Shown: piece by piece, positions 42,737 to 53,929 of the stretch | Layout: every line of letters begins with the position of its first letter | Position numbering within the stretch: position 1 is the first letter of the stretch | DNA from: Antilocapra americana | Taxonomy: Eukaryota; Chordata; Mammalia; Artiodactyla; Antilocapridae | Assembly: GCA_007570785.1 (NCBI GenBank) | Contig: ML664161.1 | Location: forward strand, 1,687,821 to 1,751,820 | DNA: 64,000 nt | Direction: 5' to 3' | Made by a program: the position numbers and the translations under genes | Notes under the pieces: model-generated | Seen by the model: only the letters and a program-made list of their open reading frames with translations | What the model was told of the DNA's origin: nothing | The model's database searches: none

Positions 42737-43561
42737 ATTAGTTCAGTTCAGTTCAGTCACTCAGTTGTGTCTGACTCTTTGCAAGGCCATGAACTGCAGC
42801 ACCCCAGGCCTCCCTGTCCATCATCAACTCCCAGAGTTTACTCAAACTCATGTCCATTGAGTTTGTGATGCCATCCAACCACCTCATCCTCTGTCATCCC
42901 CTTCTCTCACCTTCAATCTTTCCCAGCATCAGGGTCTTTTCCAATGAGTCAGCTCTTCGCATCGGGTGGCCAAAATACTGGAGTTTCAACTTCAATATCA
43001 GTCCTTCCAATCAACATTCAAGACTGATTTCTTTTAGGATGGACTGATTGGATCTCCTTGCAGTCCAAGGGTCTCTCAAGAGTCTTCTCCAAAACCACAC
43101 TTCAAAAGCATCAATTCTTCTGTGCTCAGCTTTCTTTATAGTCCAACTCTCACATCCATACATGACTACTGGAAAAACCATAGCCTCAACAAATGAACCT
43201 TTGTTGGCAAAGTAATGTCTATGCTCTTTAATATGTTGCCAAGTTTAGTCATAACTTATCTTCCAAGGAATAAGCATCTTTTAATGTCATGGCTGCAGTC
43301 ACTATCTGCAGTGATTTTGGAGCCCAAAAAAATAAAGTCTGACACTGTTTCCACTGTCTCTCCATCTGTTTGCCATGAATTGATGGGACTGGATGCCATG
43401 ATCTTTGTTTTCTAAATGTTGAGCTTTAAGCCAACTTTTTCACTCTCCTCTTTCACTCTCATCAAGAAGCTCTTTAGTTCTTCTTCATTTTCTGCCATAA
43501 GAGTGGTGTCATCTGCATATCTGAGGTTATTGATATTTCTCCCAGCAAACTTGATTCCAGC
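42737..43561 (-). mobile_element. BovB, 5'-truncated, with exact 11-bp TSD
   Basis: Minus-strand BovB from the tail (GTTCAGTTCAGTTCAG at 42741) to the start of the RT 3' part ('gattccagcttgg' at 43551). TTGGATTGTCA is repeated exactly at 42726-42736 and 43562-43572, so the full insertion is 825 bases. The ORF2 fragment has stops. Confidence 0.97.
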
Positions 43562-43572
43562 TTGGATTGTCA

Positions 43573-44226
43573 TAGTATATTAATATTCCCTTTTTTTGGT
43601 CCACTTTTAGCTTGATAATCAAGCATTCTGTAATACTTACCTTTTCTCACAAAGTGTATCACTTTTTTAACTTTCTGAAATCTTCATGCAGAAATTTATT
43701 CCACCATTGCTGATTGTCTTCAGTGAAAAGGCTAGTTTAAATTACTTTTTTGTCATTACTTATAATGGAAATAATAACTACATTTGATTATTTTATTGAG
43801 AAACCTTATAAAAAATAATAAGTGCTGTTTCCATAGGTCTGACTTTTGTAACTGAAATAATATTTCACCTGTAAAACTCTCATAACTTAAAGTTAAAAAA
43901 AATTAAATGGAAGTCTCTAATCTTAATAAAATTCTTACAAAAGAAAAATTTCAGTTGACTTTGATTTTCTCTAAATTATGGAAATTCAAAAACAAAAAAT
44001 TCTGTTTTGTTTGTGAGATCAATTGATTCAAACTCATGGACACTAAAATTTACTGGTGAAATTCAATAAAAATTGTTAAATAATGGAAATGTATGGACCA
44101 GGTTGAATGAAATATTGTGATTTAATAGACACAGATAATAATGTGATTCTTCCTTTTGTATCTATGCTTCTTTGTGAACCAACTATTGCAGCTAAAGTCC
44201 CAAATAATGAAAGAAAATAACTTCAG
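43573..44226. other. Unassigned
   Basis: About 650 bases of AT-rich DNA without a recognised repeat or gene. Confidence 0.3.
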
Positions 44227-44237
44227 TTCATAGTGTT

Positions 44238-44442
44238 AGGCTTCCCTTGTGGCTCATCTGGTAAAGAATCTGCTTGCAGTGCAGGAGACCTGGGTTCGAT
44301 CCCTGGGTTCAGATGATCCCCTGAAGAAGAGAAACACTACCCACTCTAGTATTCTGGCCTAGAGAATTCCATGGGCTATACATTCCATGGGTTCACAAAG
44401 AGTTGGACACAACTGAGTGACTTTCACTTCACTTCACTTTAC
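44238..44442 (+). mobile_element. Bov-tA SINE (tA2-type body)
   Basis: Head 'ggcttcccttgtggctcatc' (44239), B-box 'gggttcgatccc' (44292) and a body with 'gtattctggcctagagaatt'. Flanks TTCATAGTGTT (44227-44237) and TTCATGGTTTT (44443-44453) agree at 9 of 11 positions. Confidence 0.93.
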
Positions 44443-44500
44443 TTCATGGTTTTATAAAATGTTGAAGCAAAGTTTTCACAAGTTTTAAAAGGTAATATTC

Positions 44501-44625
44501 AGAAAATGGCAACCCACTCCAATATTCTTGCCTGGAAAATTCTATGGACAGAAGAGTCTGGCAGACTGCAGTCCATTGAGTCACAAAGATTTAGATACCA
44601 CTGAGTGACTGAGCACTAGCACTAA
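44501..44625 (+). mobile_element. Bov-tA 3' body without head
   Basis: 'agaaaatggcaacccactcc' (44501) to 'ccactgagtgactgagcact' (44599). The tRNA head is absent, so this is a 5'-truncated copy or an isolated Bov-A monomer. Confidence 0.85.
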
Positions 44626-44689
44626 CCATGGAATATCACCAAGAAATTCTAGGCTTAGGATTCTTTCAGATGAAATTCTGGAGTTTCTC

Positions 44690-44885
44690 AAAGTCTGGTA
44701 AATCAGTTGCATCAGAATTTTCTAGGGTACCAGTAAAATGCAAACTTTTGAATTCCACCTCTTATCTATTGAATCTGAATCTCTCGCACTGACACCTGGG
44801 AATTAAAGTACATAAAATGGTTTGTAAGCAATTCTTAGGCACTTCAGTCTCAGTGAATTGCCCCTGCCTCTAAAGTGATTTATTC
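44690..44885 (+). mobile_element. Probable hAT-Charlie MITE relic
   Basis: 'tttctcaaagtctggtaaat' (44684), 'tgcatcagaattttctaggg' (44709) and 'tgaatctgaatctctcgcac' (44770) follow a common mammalian hAT MITE pattern, but the divergence is high. Confidence 0.45.
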
Positions 44886-45245
44886 TTGCCCTAAGCTTCA
44901 GATTGGTTTCATTAAATGTTGGCTTGTAGGGTCAGTTTAGCATCTTTGAGGTAAATGTTGATGGGGATAACTTGCATGATCATTTGAACAAATGTAAATT
45001 TAGCTTGGTTCACTTTCAAAAATTCTGTTTCTCTTTTCCCTCCTTTAAAATTTGTTTCAATTTTGTTTGCTGATAACAAATAATTATTCAATTTAATTTT
45101 GATCTTGTTTAAAGAACAACATTGTCAAACTTGTTTTTACTGTGTTCCATTGAAAATTAAAAAAAAAAAAATTCAGTCATATGTTATACCACTGAAATCT
45201 AACAGATCTCTGGCACACATCAGAGATGCAATTTAGAGAGCAGCC
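44886..45245. other. Unassigned
   Basis: About 360 bases, AT-rich, with a 13-base poly-A at about 45160. Confidence 0.3.
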
Positions 45246-45322
45246 AAGATGGCAGAGTAGAAAGACTCTCAGCTTACCTCCTCTCATAAGCACTCCAAAA
45301 TCACAACTATCTCTAAAACAAC

Positions 45323-46080
45323 TGTTAGGGAACCGTTAACCGAAACTGCCCACCTTAGCCAGGTGAGATAATAACTGCTTGCGTGAGCTGTCTCACAATA
45401 GGAGGGTCCATAGATAAGGAACTCAGTGCTGCTGGTGTTGCTGCGGAAAACTAACCTGGAGAATTTGGGAGGAGCCAAAATGAGGGAGGAGATTCTAGCC
45501 CATAGTATGAGCCAACCTCTCAGGAATCCTCAGGCTGGAATCCACCTTGGCTGAAAGATGCATGTGTGACAAGGAAGGACCTTGAGTCAGACAAAATGTG
45601 AGCACAAGCAAGATGACTGATCAGAGACAACCCTGAAAAGTAATGCCATTAACATAAAACCTGAGACTGTGAGCCTTGGCAGAGCAGTTCTCCCTGGTCC
45701 CCTTACCCTGCTGCTTTCTACCTGGATATGCGTGCATGCTCAGTCTCTTCAGTCTGTCTGACTCTTTGTGACCCCTTGGACTGTAGCTCACCAGGGTCCT
45801 CTGTCCATGAGATTCTCCAGGCAAGAGTACTGCAGTAGATTGTCATTCCCTTCTCTAGAGGATCTTCCCAACCCATTGAACCCGCATATCTTAGGTTTCC
45901 TGAATTAGCAGGTGGGTTCTTTACCACTAGTGCCACCTGGAAAGCCCCTCTGCTTGGGATGTCCCTTCCCAATAAGGTCGTTTGCTTTGTCTGAAGATGT
46001 GTCTCCTCAGAAATTTAATTTCTGAGTGTTAAACAATAACCCACTTTTGGGCTCTGGAAGGGGTCCCCCTTCTGGTAACA
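45323..46080 (+). mobile_element. Class I ERV solo LTR inside L1
   Basis: It begins TGTTAGGGAACCGTTAACCG (45323) and ends CTTCTGGTAACA (46080), with TGTTA/TAACA inverted ends. L1 sequence is on both sides. CAAC (45319-45322) and CAAAC (46081-46085) are consistent with a 4-bp duplication with one added base. The 3' part has the C-rich, AATAAG-containing R-U5 style ('tcccaataaggtcgtttgct'). No viral genes adjoin. Without the nested SINE it is about 535 bases. Confidence 0.75.
45726..45946 (-). mobile_element. Bov-tA SINE inside the LTR
   Basis: Minus-strand Bov-tA1-like copy: 'cagtctgtctgactctttgt' (45750) to the head end 'gtgccacctggaaagcccc' (45930-45948). 'tctacctggat' and 'tctgcttgggat' at the edges may be its worn duplication. 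Confidence 0.9.
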
Positions 46081-46397
46081 CAAACACTGATTAAAAAGAA
46101 AATGGAACCTACCAGAAAAGATCTACAACTAAAGGAAAGACAGTGAGACAGGTAAGAGGAGCAGACTCTTGATAAAATCAAATTCTGTAACCCTGCTTGG
46201 GCTACCCACAAACTGGAGAATAATTATTTTCTAGAGATTCTCCCATGGGCGTGAGAGTTCTGAGCCCTACATTGGCCTGCCCAGCCTCGTGTTTGGCACA
46301 AGGAAGACAAGCCCCCAGAGCATTTGCTTTGAAGGCTGGGGGCGGGGGTTAATTGAAGGAGCCCACATATGACTGGGCAAAATAGAGACTTAACTCT

Positions 46398-46672
46398 TTT
46401 TAAAAAATTATTTATTTATTTGGCTGCATCAGGCCTTAGTTAAAGAGAGTGGGATCTTCATTGCATCATTTGGGATCTTTTGTTGTGGCACCCAGACTCT
46501 CTAGTAGTTTCATGTGGGCTTCAGCAGTTGTGGGCTCCAGCATGTGCAGGCTTGGTAGTTGCTGGGTATGGGCTTAGTTGTCCCTGACTTGTGAGATCTT
46601 AGTCCCCTGACCTGGGACTGAAACCTCCTCCCCTGCATTGGAAGGTGGATTCTTAACCACCAGGGAAGTCCT
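46398..46672 (-). mobile_element. CHR-type SINE with 13-bp TSD
   Basis: Minus-strand CHR: A/T tail 'attatttatttatttggctg' (46407) and head end 'cttaaccaccagggaagtcc' (46652-46671). Flanks GAGACTTAACTCT (46385-46397) and GAGACTTCACTCT (46673-46685) differ at one base and belong to the L1 5' UTR. Confidence 0.92.
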
Positions 46673-46938
46673 GAGACTTCACTCTAAAAAGGCACACACA
46701 AAACCCATGCATTCTGGGATCAAAGGCAAATGTAGTATTTGATGGCAACCTGATCCAGACCTACCTACTGGTTTGGGAAAGTCTTCTGGGCAGTGGGGGC
46801 AGAGGGATATGCTATTGATCCTTAGTGGGCAGAGGCCAAATATCCTACTAAACATTCTATGTTGCAGACAGTGGTCCTGCACAACAGAGACTTTGTTTAA
46901 AATGTCAATTATGTTACTATTGAGAAATCTGGTTTACC

Positions 46939-46940
<2 letters not shown>

Positions 46941-46970
<30 letters not shown>
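46941..46970. repeat. (TG)15 microsatellite
   Basis: Perfect TG run followed by GC-containing alternating sequence CGCACGTGCGTGCGTGC at 46971-46987. Confidence 0.97.
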
Positions 46971-46973
<3 letters not shown>

Positions 46974-46974
46974 A

Positions 46975-47150
46975 CGTGCGTGCGTGCCCAGTCTGGTGTG
47001 ACTGATTGAGACTCCATGGACTGTAGCCCACCAGGCTCCTCTGTCCATGGGATCTCCCAGCAGGACTACTGGAGTGGGTTGCCATTTGTTTCTCCAGGGA
47101 TCTTCCCAACCCAGGGGTGGAAACTGTGTCTCCTGTGTTGGCAGGCAGAT
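46975..47150 (-). mobile_element. Bov-tA SINE between two microsatellites
   Basis: 'ccagtctggtgtgactgatt' (46988) to 'ctgtgttggcaggcagat' (47133-47150). The expected tRNA-head end is replaced by an AT repeat. Confidence 0.9.
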
Positions 47151-47170
47151 ATATATATATATATATATAT
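47149..47170. repeat. (AT)11 microsatellite
   Basis: AT run beginning within the Bov-tA head and replacing its remainder. Confidence 0.95.
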
Positions 47171-47483
47171 TGCCACTGTTTGGGAATCCCAATTTACTCA
47201 TAGTATAATATTATAATGGCACAAATAAAAACCTACATTGTAATTTTAGACTTAGCAATATACAATACATAGTGTATTGAAAGGTATTCCACATTGGTGC
47301 TTAAAATCATTATTGGAAATAATGGACACTCATAGGACTTTTTTTGCCTTGCTAGAAGAAACTTGACTTGATAGGCATATATATATATACCCATCACAAG
47401 TAAGTGTAACTATTATTGTTATTTTTATTGTGAGAAACTTGAGGCTGGAAGTGTTTTGTGATTTTATGATGTCACAAAGTGAT
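47171..47483. other. Unassigned
   Basis: About 310 bases of AT-rich DNA, with a short TA run at 47376-47390. Confidence 0.3.
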
Positions 47484-47485
47484 TA

Positions 47486-47694
47486 CAGTTGACCGTTGGC
47501 AACTCAGGGGATGGGGTGCTGACTGCCTGCATAGTGGAAAATCCCTCTATAACTTTATAGTCAGCCCTCTATATAAATGGATCCAACCAACTATGGATCC
47601 TATAGTATTACTGAAGTACTTATTGACAAAAATCTTTATATAAGTGGATTCATGCAGTCCAAACTCATGTTCAGGGGTCAACTGTAAATGTTTG
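47486..47694. mobile_element. MER8/Tigger-type MITE
   Basis: A 209-bp element with ends CAGTTGACCGTTGGCAACT and GTTCAGGGGTCAACTG forming an imperfect inverted pair, flanked by TA at 47484-47485 and 47695-47696. The body carries 'aaaatccctctataactt' and 'ataagtggattcatgcagt', the internal inverted parts. It is a non-coding Tc1/mariner (Tigger) derivative. Confidence 0.82.
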
Positions 47695-47696
47695 AG

Positions 47697-49425
47697 CCAA
47701 GATTGACTTTTCTGCTTTTATTTTTTAGATCCAAAACAGGTCTATTCAACCTCTGCAAATGGTGCAATAGCTAATATTTATAGATAATTAGCCCACTGTA
47801 TCAAAGGTGATGATATTAGCATTGTTTTCTTAAATCAGAATTTATGTTGTTTCCCTAAGTATTTTTAGTGCTACAGCTTAGATCTTGAACTAAATTACCC
47901 TCTTAGGGTTTTAAGCACTGAGATGACTCCAAAATATTCTTTACTATTGGATTTTTAAGTGATGTAAACGAAACCAGCTGTTGAATATATTTGTGTGTGT
48001 GTGTATATATATGTACATATATATATATTCATTTCTAGACATAACATTTATGTGTGTATATAGGTATAAATAGATACAGAGTTGAGCAAGCATAAACTTT
48101 TTCCCATATTTTTTATCATTTTAGAATGTCTCAGTAGGAAATCAAAAATCATAAATCATAAATAATAAATAGCTAATTTCCTTTTAAACAAGGTTCTTAT
48201 AACCACCTATTTTTAATAAGTTTTTCACAATTATAATATTCCTCACAATTAAAATAAAATGATCAATAATTTTCCCTTAATTGAAACTTAAAATCTGATA
48301 TGTGACAAATGTGCACAGTTTTAAAAAACAGAATATATCAGATGGAAGAAAAGCAGACCAAAAGTAGATTATTCCTTAAAAATCTGTAACTTTGAAACTT
48401 TATAAGATTTTCAAACATTGTGCTAAATTTTATACATGGTATTCTTTGACACATGTTTCCCTTGAAGTAAAAGCTATTTCAAACTTGTGAGAATTACTTT
48501 TTTACATTTACAAAGAAGGTCACATTGGAAACCTTCATAAAAATGTCGTCAATAAGCAGGTCTCTATGTATAATTCATTTTTGCTATCCTATATTCCTTT
48601 GCTTTATCTAGGTCTTAAACATTTCAAATGACACCGTATAAGTAAGTTGTGATAAAATGAGTGTTCAAAACTGGAAAAATATGAGAACCTGGGATCCAAG
48701 ATTTGTAAGATAATAGGAAGATCAACTATTAATACAGTGGCATCATCATCTCAGATACGTATCTAGAACAAGAGTTGTTAGCGGAAGAAAATAAAGAAAA
48801 CTTTTGGCTAAGGGAATAGTTCTGCATGGAAACTACCATTTTTAAACTGTTTTTAAATAATATGTGGTATATTCAGTTTTTTAGTGACCATTTCACTAAT
48901 TTAATGCACACTATATAGTAAATTAAAAATTTAGAAACATAAAACTAAAATGCTAACCTTGGAAGTCAGCTAAAGTGTCATAAACTCAGGAAATTAGTAG
49001 TTTGGAAAATAAGCTGCTCTTATCCTGTCATATTGAAGGGTCTAATTGCCTTTGGAACGATTATTTTAAAAGAATTTAAAGTCTCATTTTCATAAGATGT
49101 TTCTCTAGAACCATAACAAGTTCACTTTTTAAATAAATAATAAATGAAAATATGTTTGCTTCAATAACTTTTTTTTTAAAGACATCTATGATCTAGTGAA
49201 TTGTTGACTAATCTGGGCAAGTAGACCTATATAAACCTATGGACAAAAATATTTAAATTTAAAATTTTGGAGAACAGACACTGAATTTCTAAATGAATAA
49301 AGATTCTCAGAAACACTGACTGGGTATTGAGCCTCCATATATTAGCAATAACAAAACTTAAATCAGTTAGTACATTGCTCTATTTTTACTAAACAAAGTA
49401 CCTTCTATGTTTACATAAAGTGAGT
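47697..49425. other. Unassigned AT-rich DNA
   Basis: About 1.7 kb. A GT/AT simple repeat lies at 47990-48029. I recognise no gene or element. Confidence 0.3.
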
Positions 49426-49435
49426 AGCTAAGATA

Positions 49436-49700
49436 TCGAGAAGGCAATGGCACCCCACTCCAGTACTCTTGCCTGGAAAATACCGTGGAAGGAGGAGTTG
49501 GTAGGCTGCAGTCTATGGGGTTGCTAAGAGTTGGACATGACTGAGAGACTTCATTTTCACTTTCATGCATTGGAGAAGGCAATGGTAACCCACTCCAGTG
49601 TTCTTGTCTGGGGAATCCCAGGGACGGTGGAGCCTGGTGGGCTGCCGTCTATGGGGTCGCAAGGAATCGGACACAACTGAAGCCGCTTAGCAGCAGCAGC
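49436..49700 (+). mobile_element. Bov-A2 SINE with 10-bp TSD
   Basis: Two monomers ('gagaaggcaatggcacccca' at 49438 and 'tggagaaggcaatggtaacc' at 49570) and a short CAG tail. Flanks AGCTAAGATA (49426-49435) and AGCTAAAATA (49701-49710) differ at one base. Confidence 0.96.
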
Positions 49701-50087
49701 AGCTAAAATAAATTTACCAAAATTTTTACATTATAAATTTTCTTTTATTACCAATTTACTTGAAGTCAATAAAAGATTTTGGAAAGTAAAGAGTTGCTTT
49801 TGTTGGTAAATCTATTGGTACCCTAAAAATGGAATCAATGTTCCCTTGGTGCTAAGTAAATTGTAGAATCGGAAAGAAGCCGGTGTGGATTCTTAAAATT
49901 AACGGCTAAGTGATACAACCTGTTTAAGTTTAATCACTTTACTTACATAGCCATTGATTTTCTTTACCATACTTTATCCAGTATGTCACACTTAACAACC
50001 ATTCTCACCCAGCCAGAATTCAAGTATAGGCCCAAGAGTAGGGAGAAAAATGTTCCACCAAGTTCACCTTGCAGACGCAGGAATGCC

Positions 50088-50255
50088 AGGATTAGCATCC
50101 TAGCTCTGCCATGTGCTACCTTTTTGATCTTGGGAAGTTTTTAGCTTTCCCTGCCTTGGGTTTCTCATTTATATAATAAGAATAATGTTATTCCTAGCTC
50201 ATGACATGATTGAAAGAAATAAATGAGATGATGAATACAGAGCAATTTGCACTCA
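50088..50255 (+). mobile_element. MIR SINE
   Basis: In-order MIR core and tail: 'tagctctgccatgtgctacc' (50101), 'tgatcttgggaagtttttag' (50125), 'gggtttctcatttatataat' (50158) and 'gaaataaatgagatgatgaa' (50216). Confidence 0.8.
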
Positions 50256-50509
50256 ACAAAATTCACCTTTAGTATGGAGTAACCATACAAGTGAGGAAGG
50301 TTCAGTGAGAAATGATGAGTCTTGTTTGATGAGTCAGACTTGAGCTTTCCTGAATCAGGTAAGTAATTCCTGGAGAGAGAGTATTTTCTATTCCATAGAG
50401 GGTATGAAAGTTTATCCTGTTAGAAAAAATGTCTGAAACTTGTAAATAAGGCCATAAAATATGGGTGACATATACAGGGGAAGAGGTCATGCAAAGATTA
50501 TCTAGGGCC

Positions 50510-50805
50510 TCACTGTTCTATAAGATAGCAGGAGCCACATGTGGCTATTGTGCACTTGAATCATGAAGTTTCAATTAAAATGTGCTGTTAACAAATAAAC
50601 CTGGTTCCTAAGACTTAGTATTAAGAAGAAAAATCAAAATATTTTTTCACATTGATTAGATGTTGGAAATGACAATATTTTGGATATATTGGGTTAAATA
50701 AAACATGCTGCTGAAATTAATTTTATCTCTTTATTTTTAATAAGTGCACTAAAAATAAAAATTATGTGTAGCTTGAATTATATTTCTATTGCTCTGTGCC
50801 AGTCT
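50510..50805 (+). mobile_element. hAT-Charlie MITE relic (MER5-like)
   Basis: 'gccacatgtggctattgtgc' (50533), 'tggatatattgggttaaata' (50681) and 'ttgaattatatttctattgc' (50773) follow the MER5/Charlie pattern. The element is old and the edges are approximate. Confidence 0.6.
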
Positions 50806-51304
50806 AGGGGAAAGGACATGCCATTAGTTATCACTGATTAAAAATTCTATACTTTTGAAGATATTCGGTAACTTCTAGATATTTGTCTAATAAAGATGCA
50901 GGTAACCTTAATGAGACAAGATATCACCTTATAGACATTGAATTGTTTCATATCTAACTTAGAAATTATATTCTAGCATTTCTTTGATGCCTGTGTATCC
51001 TTGATTCTCAGATGCTTTTTGAACCAGTCATGACATCTTACTGATTTCCTCATTAATTAATGGGTTTAAAAAATGATTTACATTTGCTTAAAATTCATAA
51101 ATTTACTTTTGATAAGCAAACTTTACAAAAAAGGTAAAGCTGAATTTGTTTCAGTCAGAAATAAAAAGTACTTTGACCCTGTACAATAAGAGAGAGTATA
51201 TAACAGGCCTGTGTTACTAGCAAGCTTCTGGTGTATGTTACTTAATCTTGCAGGTTGCTTAGCTTCACTGAGATGCTAAAAATTTCTCTGTAACTTGCAA
51301 TAAT
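50806..51304. other. Unassigned
   Basis: About 500 bases of AT-rich DNA with no recognised repeat or gene. Confidence 0.3.
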
Positions 51305-51377
51305 GATACTTTAAAAATATTTTTATATTGAGGTATAGTTGATGTACCATATTATGTAAGTTGCAGGTGTATACCAA

Positions 51378-52203
51378 TGAAGCACAACCTGGAATCAAGA
51401 TTGCCAGGAGAAATATCAATAACCTCAGATATGCAGATGACACCACCCTTACAGCAGAAAGTGAAAAGAAACTAAAAAGCTTCTTGATGAAACTGAAAGA
51501 GGAGAGTGAAAAAGTTGGCTTAAAGCTCAACATTCAGAAAACTAAGATCATGACATCCAATCCCATCTCTTCATGGCAAATAGATGAGGAAACAGTGGAC
51601 ACAGTGTCAGACTTTATTTTTTAGGACTCCAAAATCACTGCAGATGGTGATTGCAGCCATGAAATTAAAAGATGCTACTCCTTGGAAGGAAAGTTATGAC
51701 CAACCTAGACAGCATGTTAAAAAGCAGAGACATTACTTTGCCAACAAAGGTCCATCTGGTCAAGGCTATGGTTTTTCCAGTAGTCATGTATGGATGTGAG
51801 AGTTGGACTGTGAAGAAAGCTGAGCACTGAAGAATTGATGCTTTTGAACTGTGGTTTTGGAGAAGACTCTTGAGAGTCCCTTGGACTACAAGAAGATCCA
51901 ACTAGTCCATCCTAAAGGAGATCAGTCCTGGGTGTTCATTGGAAGGACTGATGTTGAAGCTGAAACTCCAATACTTTGGCCACCTGATGCGAAGAGCTGA
52001 CTCATCTGAAAAGACCCTGATGTTGGGAAAGATTGAAAGCAGGAGGAGAAGGGGATGACAGAGGATGACATAGTTAGATGGCATCGCCAACTCAATGGAC
52101 ATGGGTTTGGGTAAACTCCGGGAGTTGCTAATGGACAAGCAGGCCTGGTGTGCTGTGCTGTGCAGTCACAAAGAGTCAGATGTGACTGAACTGACTGACT
52201 GGT
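51378..52203 (+). mobile_element. BovB inside L1
   Basis: Plus-strand BovB from 'gaagcacaacctggaatca' (51379) through YADDTTL coding sequence near 51430-51450 to the tail 'gtgactgaactgactgactg' (52181-52200). AATGA at 51376-51380 and 52205-52209 is a possible short duplication. A frame of 87 residues (51361-51624) preserves part of the RT end, then a TAG stops it. Confidence 0.93.
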
Positions 52204-52591
52204 AAATGATTCACAGTTTTTAAAAGTTATACTCTTTATAGTTATTATAAAATATTGACTATATTCCCTGTATCTTCTTTATCTATTCATCTGTTGATAA
52301 ACACATAGTTTGGTTTCATCTCTTGGCAGTTGTGAATAATGCTGCTATGAACATTGGATTGCATGTCTGTTTGTTTTTTTAATTAGTGTTTTCATTTGCT
52401 TTTGGGTATATATCCAGGTGTGGAATTCTGGATCATATGGTAGTTTTATTTTCAATCTTTTGAGAAGCCTCCATAGTGTTTTCCACAGTGACTGTGCCAA
52501 TTGATATTCCCACCAACAGCATACAAGTGTTTCATTATCTCCATATCCTTGCCAGCATTTATTATTTGTGTATTTACTTCTCTCTCTCTCT

Positions 52592-52717
52592 CTTTTTTTT
52601 TTTTTTTTGTCATGCCATGTGGCATGTGAGATCTTAATTTCTCCACTAGGGGTTGTATCCAAGCCCTCAGCAGTGAAAGAATGGAGTCCTAATCACTGGA
52701 TCGCTGGGGAATCCTCT
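52592..52717 (-). mobile_element. CHR-2/ART2A short SINE inside L1
   Basis: Minus strand: poly-T 52592-52608 (its A tail), 'catgccatgtggcatgtgag' (52611) and head end 'actggatcgctggggaatcc' (52696). A CT run precedes it at 52578-52591. Confidence 0.85.
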
Positions 52718-53737
52718 AATGTTCTTTTTGATGTTAGCCACTCTGACAGGTGTAAAGTGATATCTCATTATGATTTTAATTTGCAATTCTCAGATAATTA
52801 GCAATGTTGAGCATCTTTTCATGTGCCTGTTGGCCATCTGTATGTCTTCTTTGGGGAAAAAAAGGCTATATATGTCATCTGTCCTTTTTTTTTCCTCCTT
52901 GGGTTGTTTTTGTTTTGTTGATGATGATTTCTAACAGCTGTCTATATCTTTTGGATACTAACCCCATATCGATAATATTATTTGAAAATATTTACTCCCA
53001 TTCAATAGCTTATTTTTTCATTTTGTCAATGATTTTCTTTGTGAAAGCTTTTAAATGCAATTAGGTCCATTTATTTATTTTTCACATATTTCCTTTGCTT
53101 TTAGAGACAGAGCCAAAAAAAATATTGCTATGATTCATGTTAAAATTTATTTTCTCCTAGTCTTACATTTTGGGCTTTAATCCATTTTGAGTATATTTTT
53201 GTATATGGTGTTAGAGAATGTTATAATTTCATTCTTTTATATCTAACTGTTCAGTTTTCTCAGCACCACTTATTGAAAAGACCATCTTTTCTTCATTGAA
53301 TATTATTATCTTGTTTGTCACAAATTAAGTGACCATGTGGGTTTATTTCTGAGCTCTGTGCTCCATCCATTGATCTACATATCTGTTTTTGTAGCAGTAC
53401 CACACAATTTTGATTACTATAGCTTTACAGTGTAATCTGAAGATAAGAATTATGATGCCTACATCTATTCATTCTCAAGATTGTTTTAGCTATTCAGTCT
53501 TCTGCCTTTCTTTTATTCCATTAAATATGATAAGATACTTTAAATATTCATCACAGTGTATGAAATACATTTCAGTAAGTGGCATATTTTATTGTTATAT
53601 ATGATTAATATTTTTGAATGAATGAATAAGCCAGTAAAATAGTCTTTTAAAAAGTTTATTTCTTATGATAACATGTAGGATAGTTAAGAGAGAGATATAG
53701 GTAGTATTGTGGAAAGCAATTTATAAAATATAGGCTG

Positions 53738-53925
53738 CAGTGAAAGTGAAAGTCACTCATCTGTGTCTGACTTTTTGCAACCCCAAGGACTATACAGTCC
53801 ATGGAATTCTCCTGTCCAGAATACTGGAGTGGGTAGCCTGTCCCTTCTCCAAGGGATCTCCCAAGCCAGGGATTGAATCCAGGTCTCCCACATTACAGGC
53901 AGATTCTTTACCAGCTGAGCCACAA
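53738..53925 (-). mobile_element. Bov-tA SINE
   Basis: Minus strand: 'gtgaaagtgaaagtcactca' (53740), 'caagggatctcccaagccag' (53851) and 'taccagctgagccaca' (53909). Confidence 0.93.
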
Positions 53926-53929
53926 AACC

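Larger units (their letters stand above)
45246..46890 (+). mobile_element. L1 5' end, interrupted twice
   Basis: The canonical L1 start is present: 'gcagccaagatggcagagta' at 45241-45260, then 'ctcctctcataagcactcca' and 'aaatcacaactatctc'. After an LTR it resumes at 46084 with 'aatggaacctaccagaaaag' (46101) and 'gacagtgagacaggtaagag' (46139); after a CHR SINE it resumes at 46673 and runs to about 46890. This is the 5' UTR only. The open reading frames are absent, so the rest has been deleted or never joined. Confidence 0.8.
51305..53530 (-). mobile_element. L1 LINE with BovB and CHR insertions
   Basis: Minus-strand L1 in three parts: 51305-51377 (3' UTR), 52204-52591 and 52718-53530 (ORF2 C-terminal region). 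Plus-strand markers are 'ttgaggtatagttgatgtac' (51329), 'gtgaataatgctgctatgaa' (52332), 'ctgtgccaattgatattccc' (52492), 'tttctcagcaccacttattg' (53255) and 'gattactatagctttacag' (53411). The 3' part of ORF2 is still recognisable, but no long frame survives. Confidence 0.9.
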
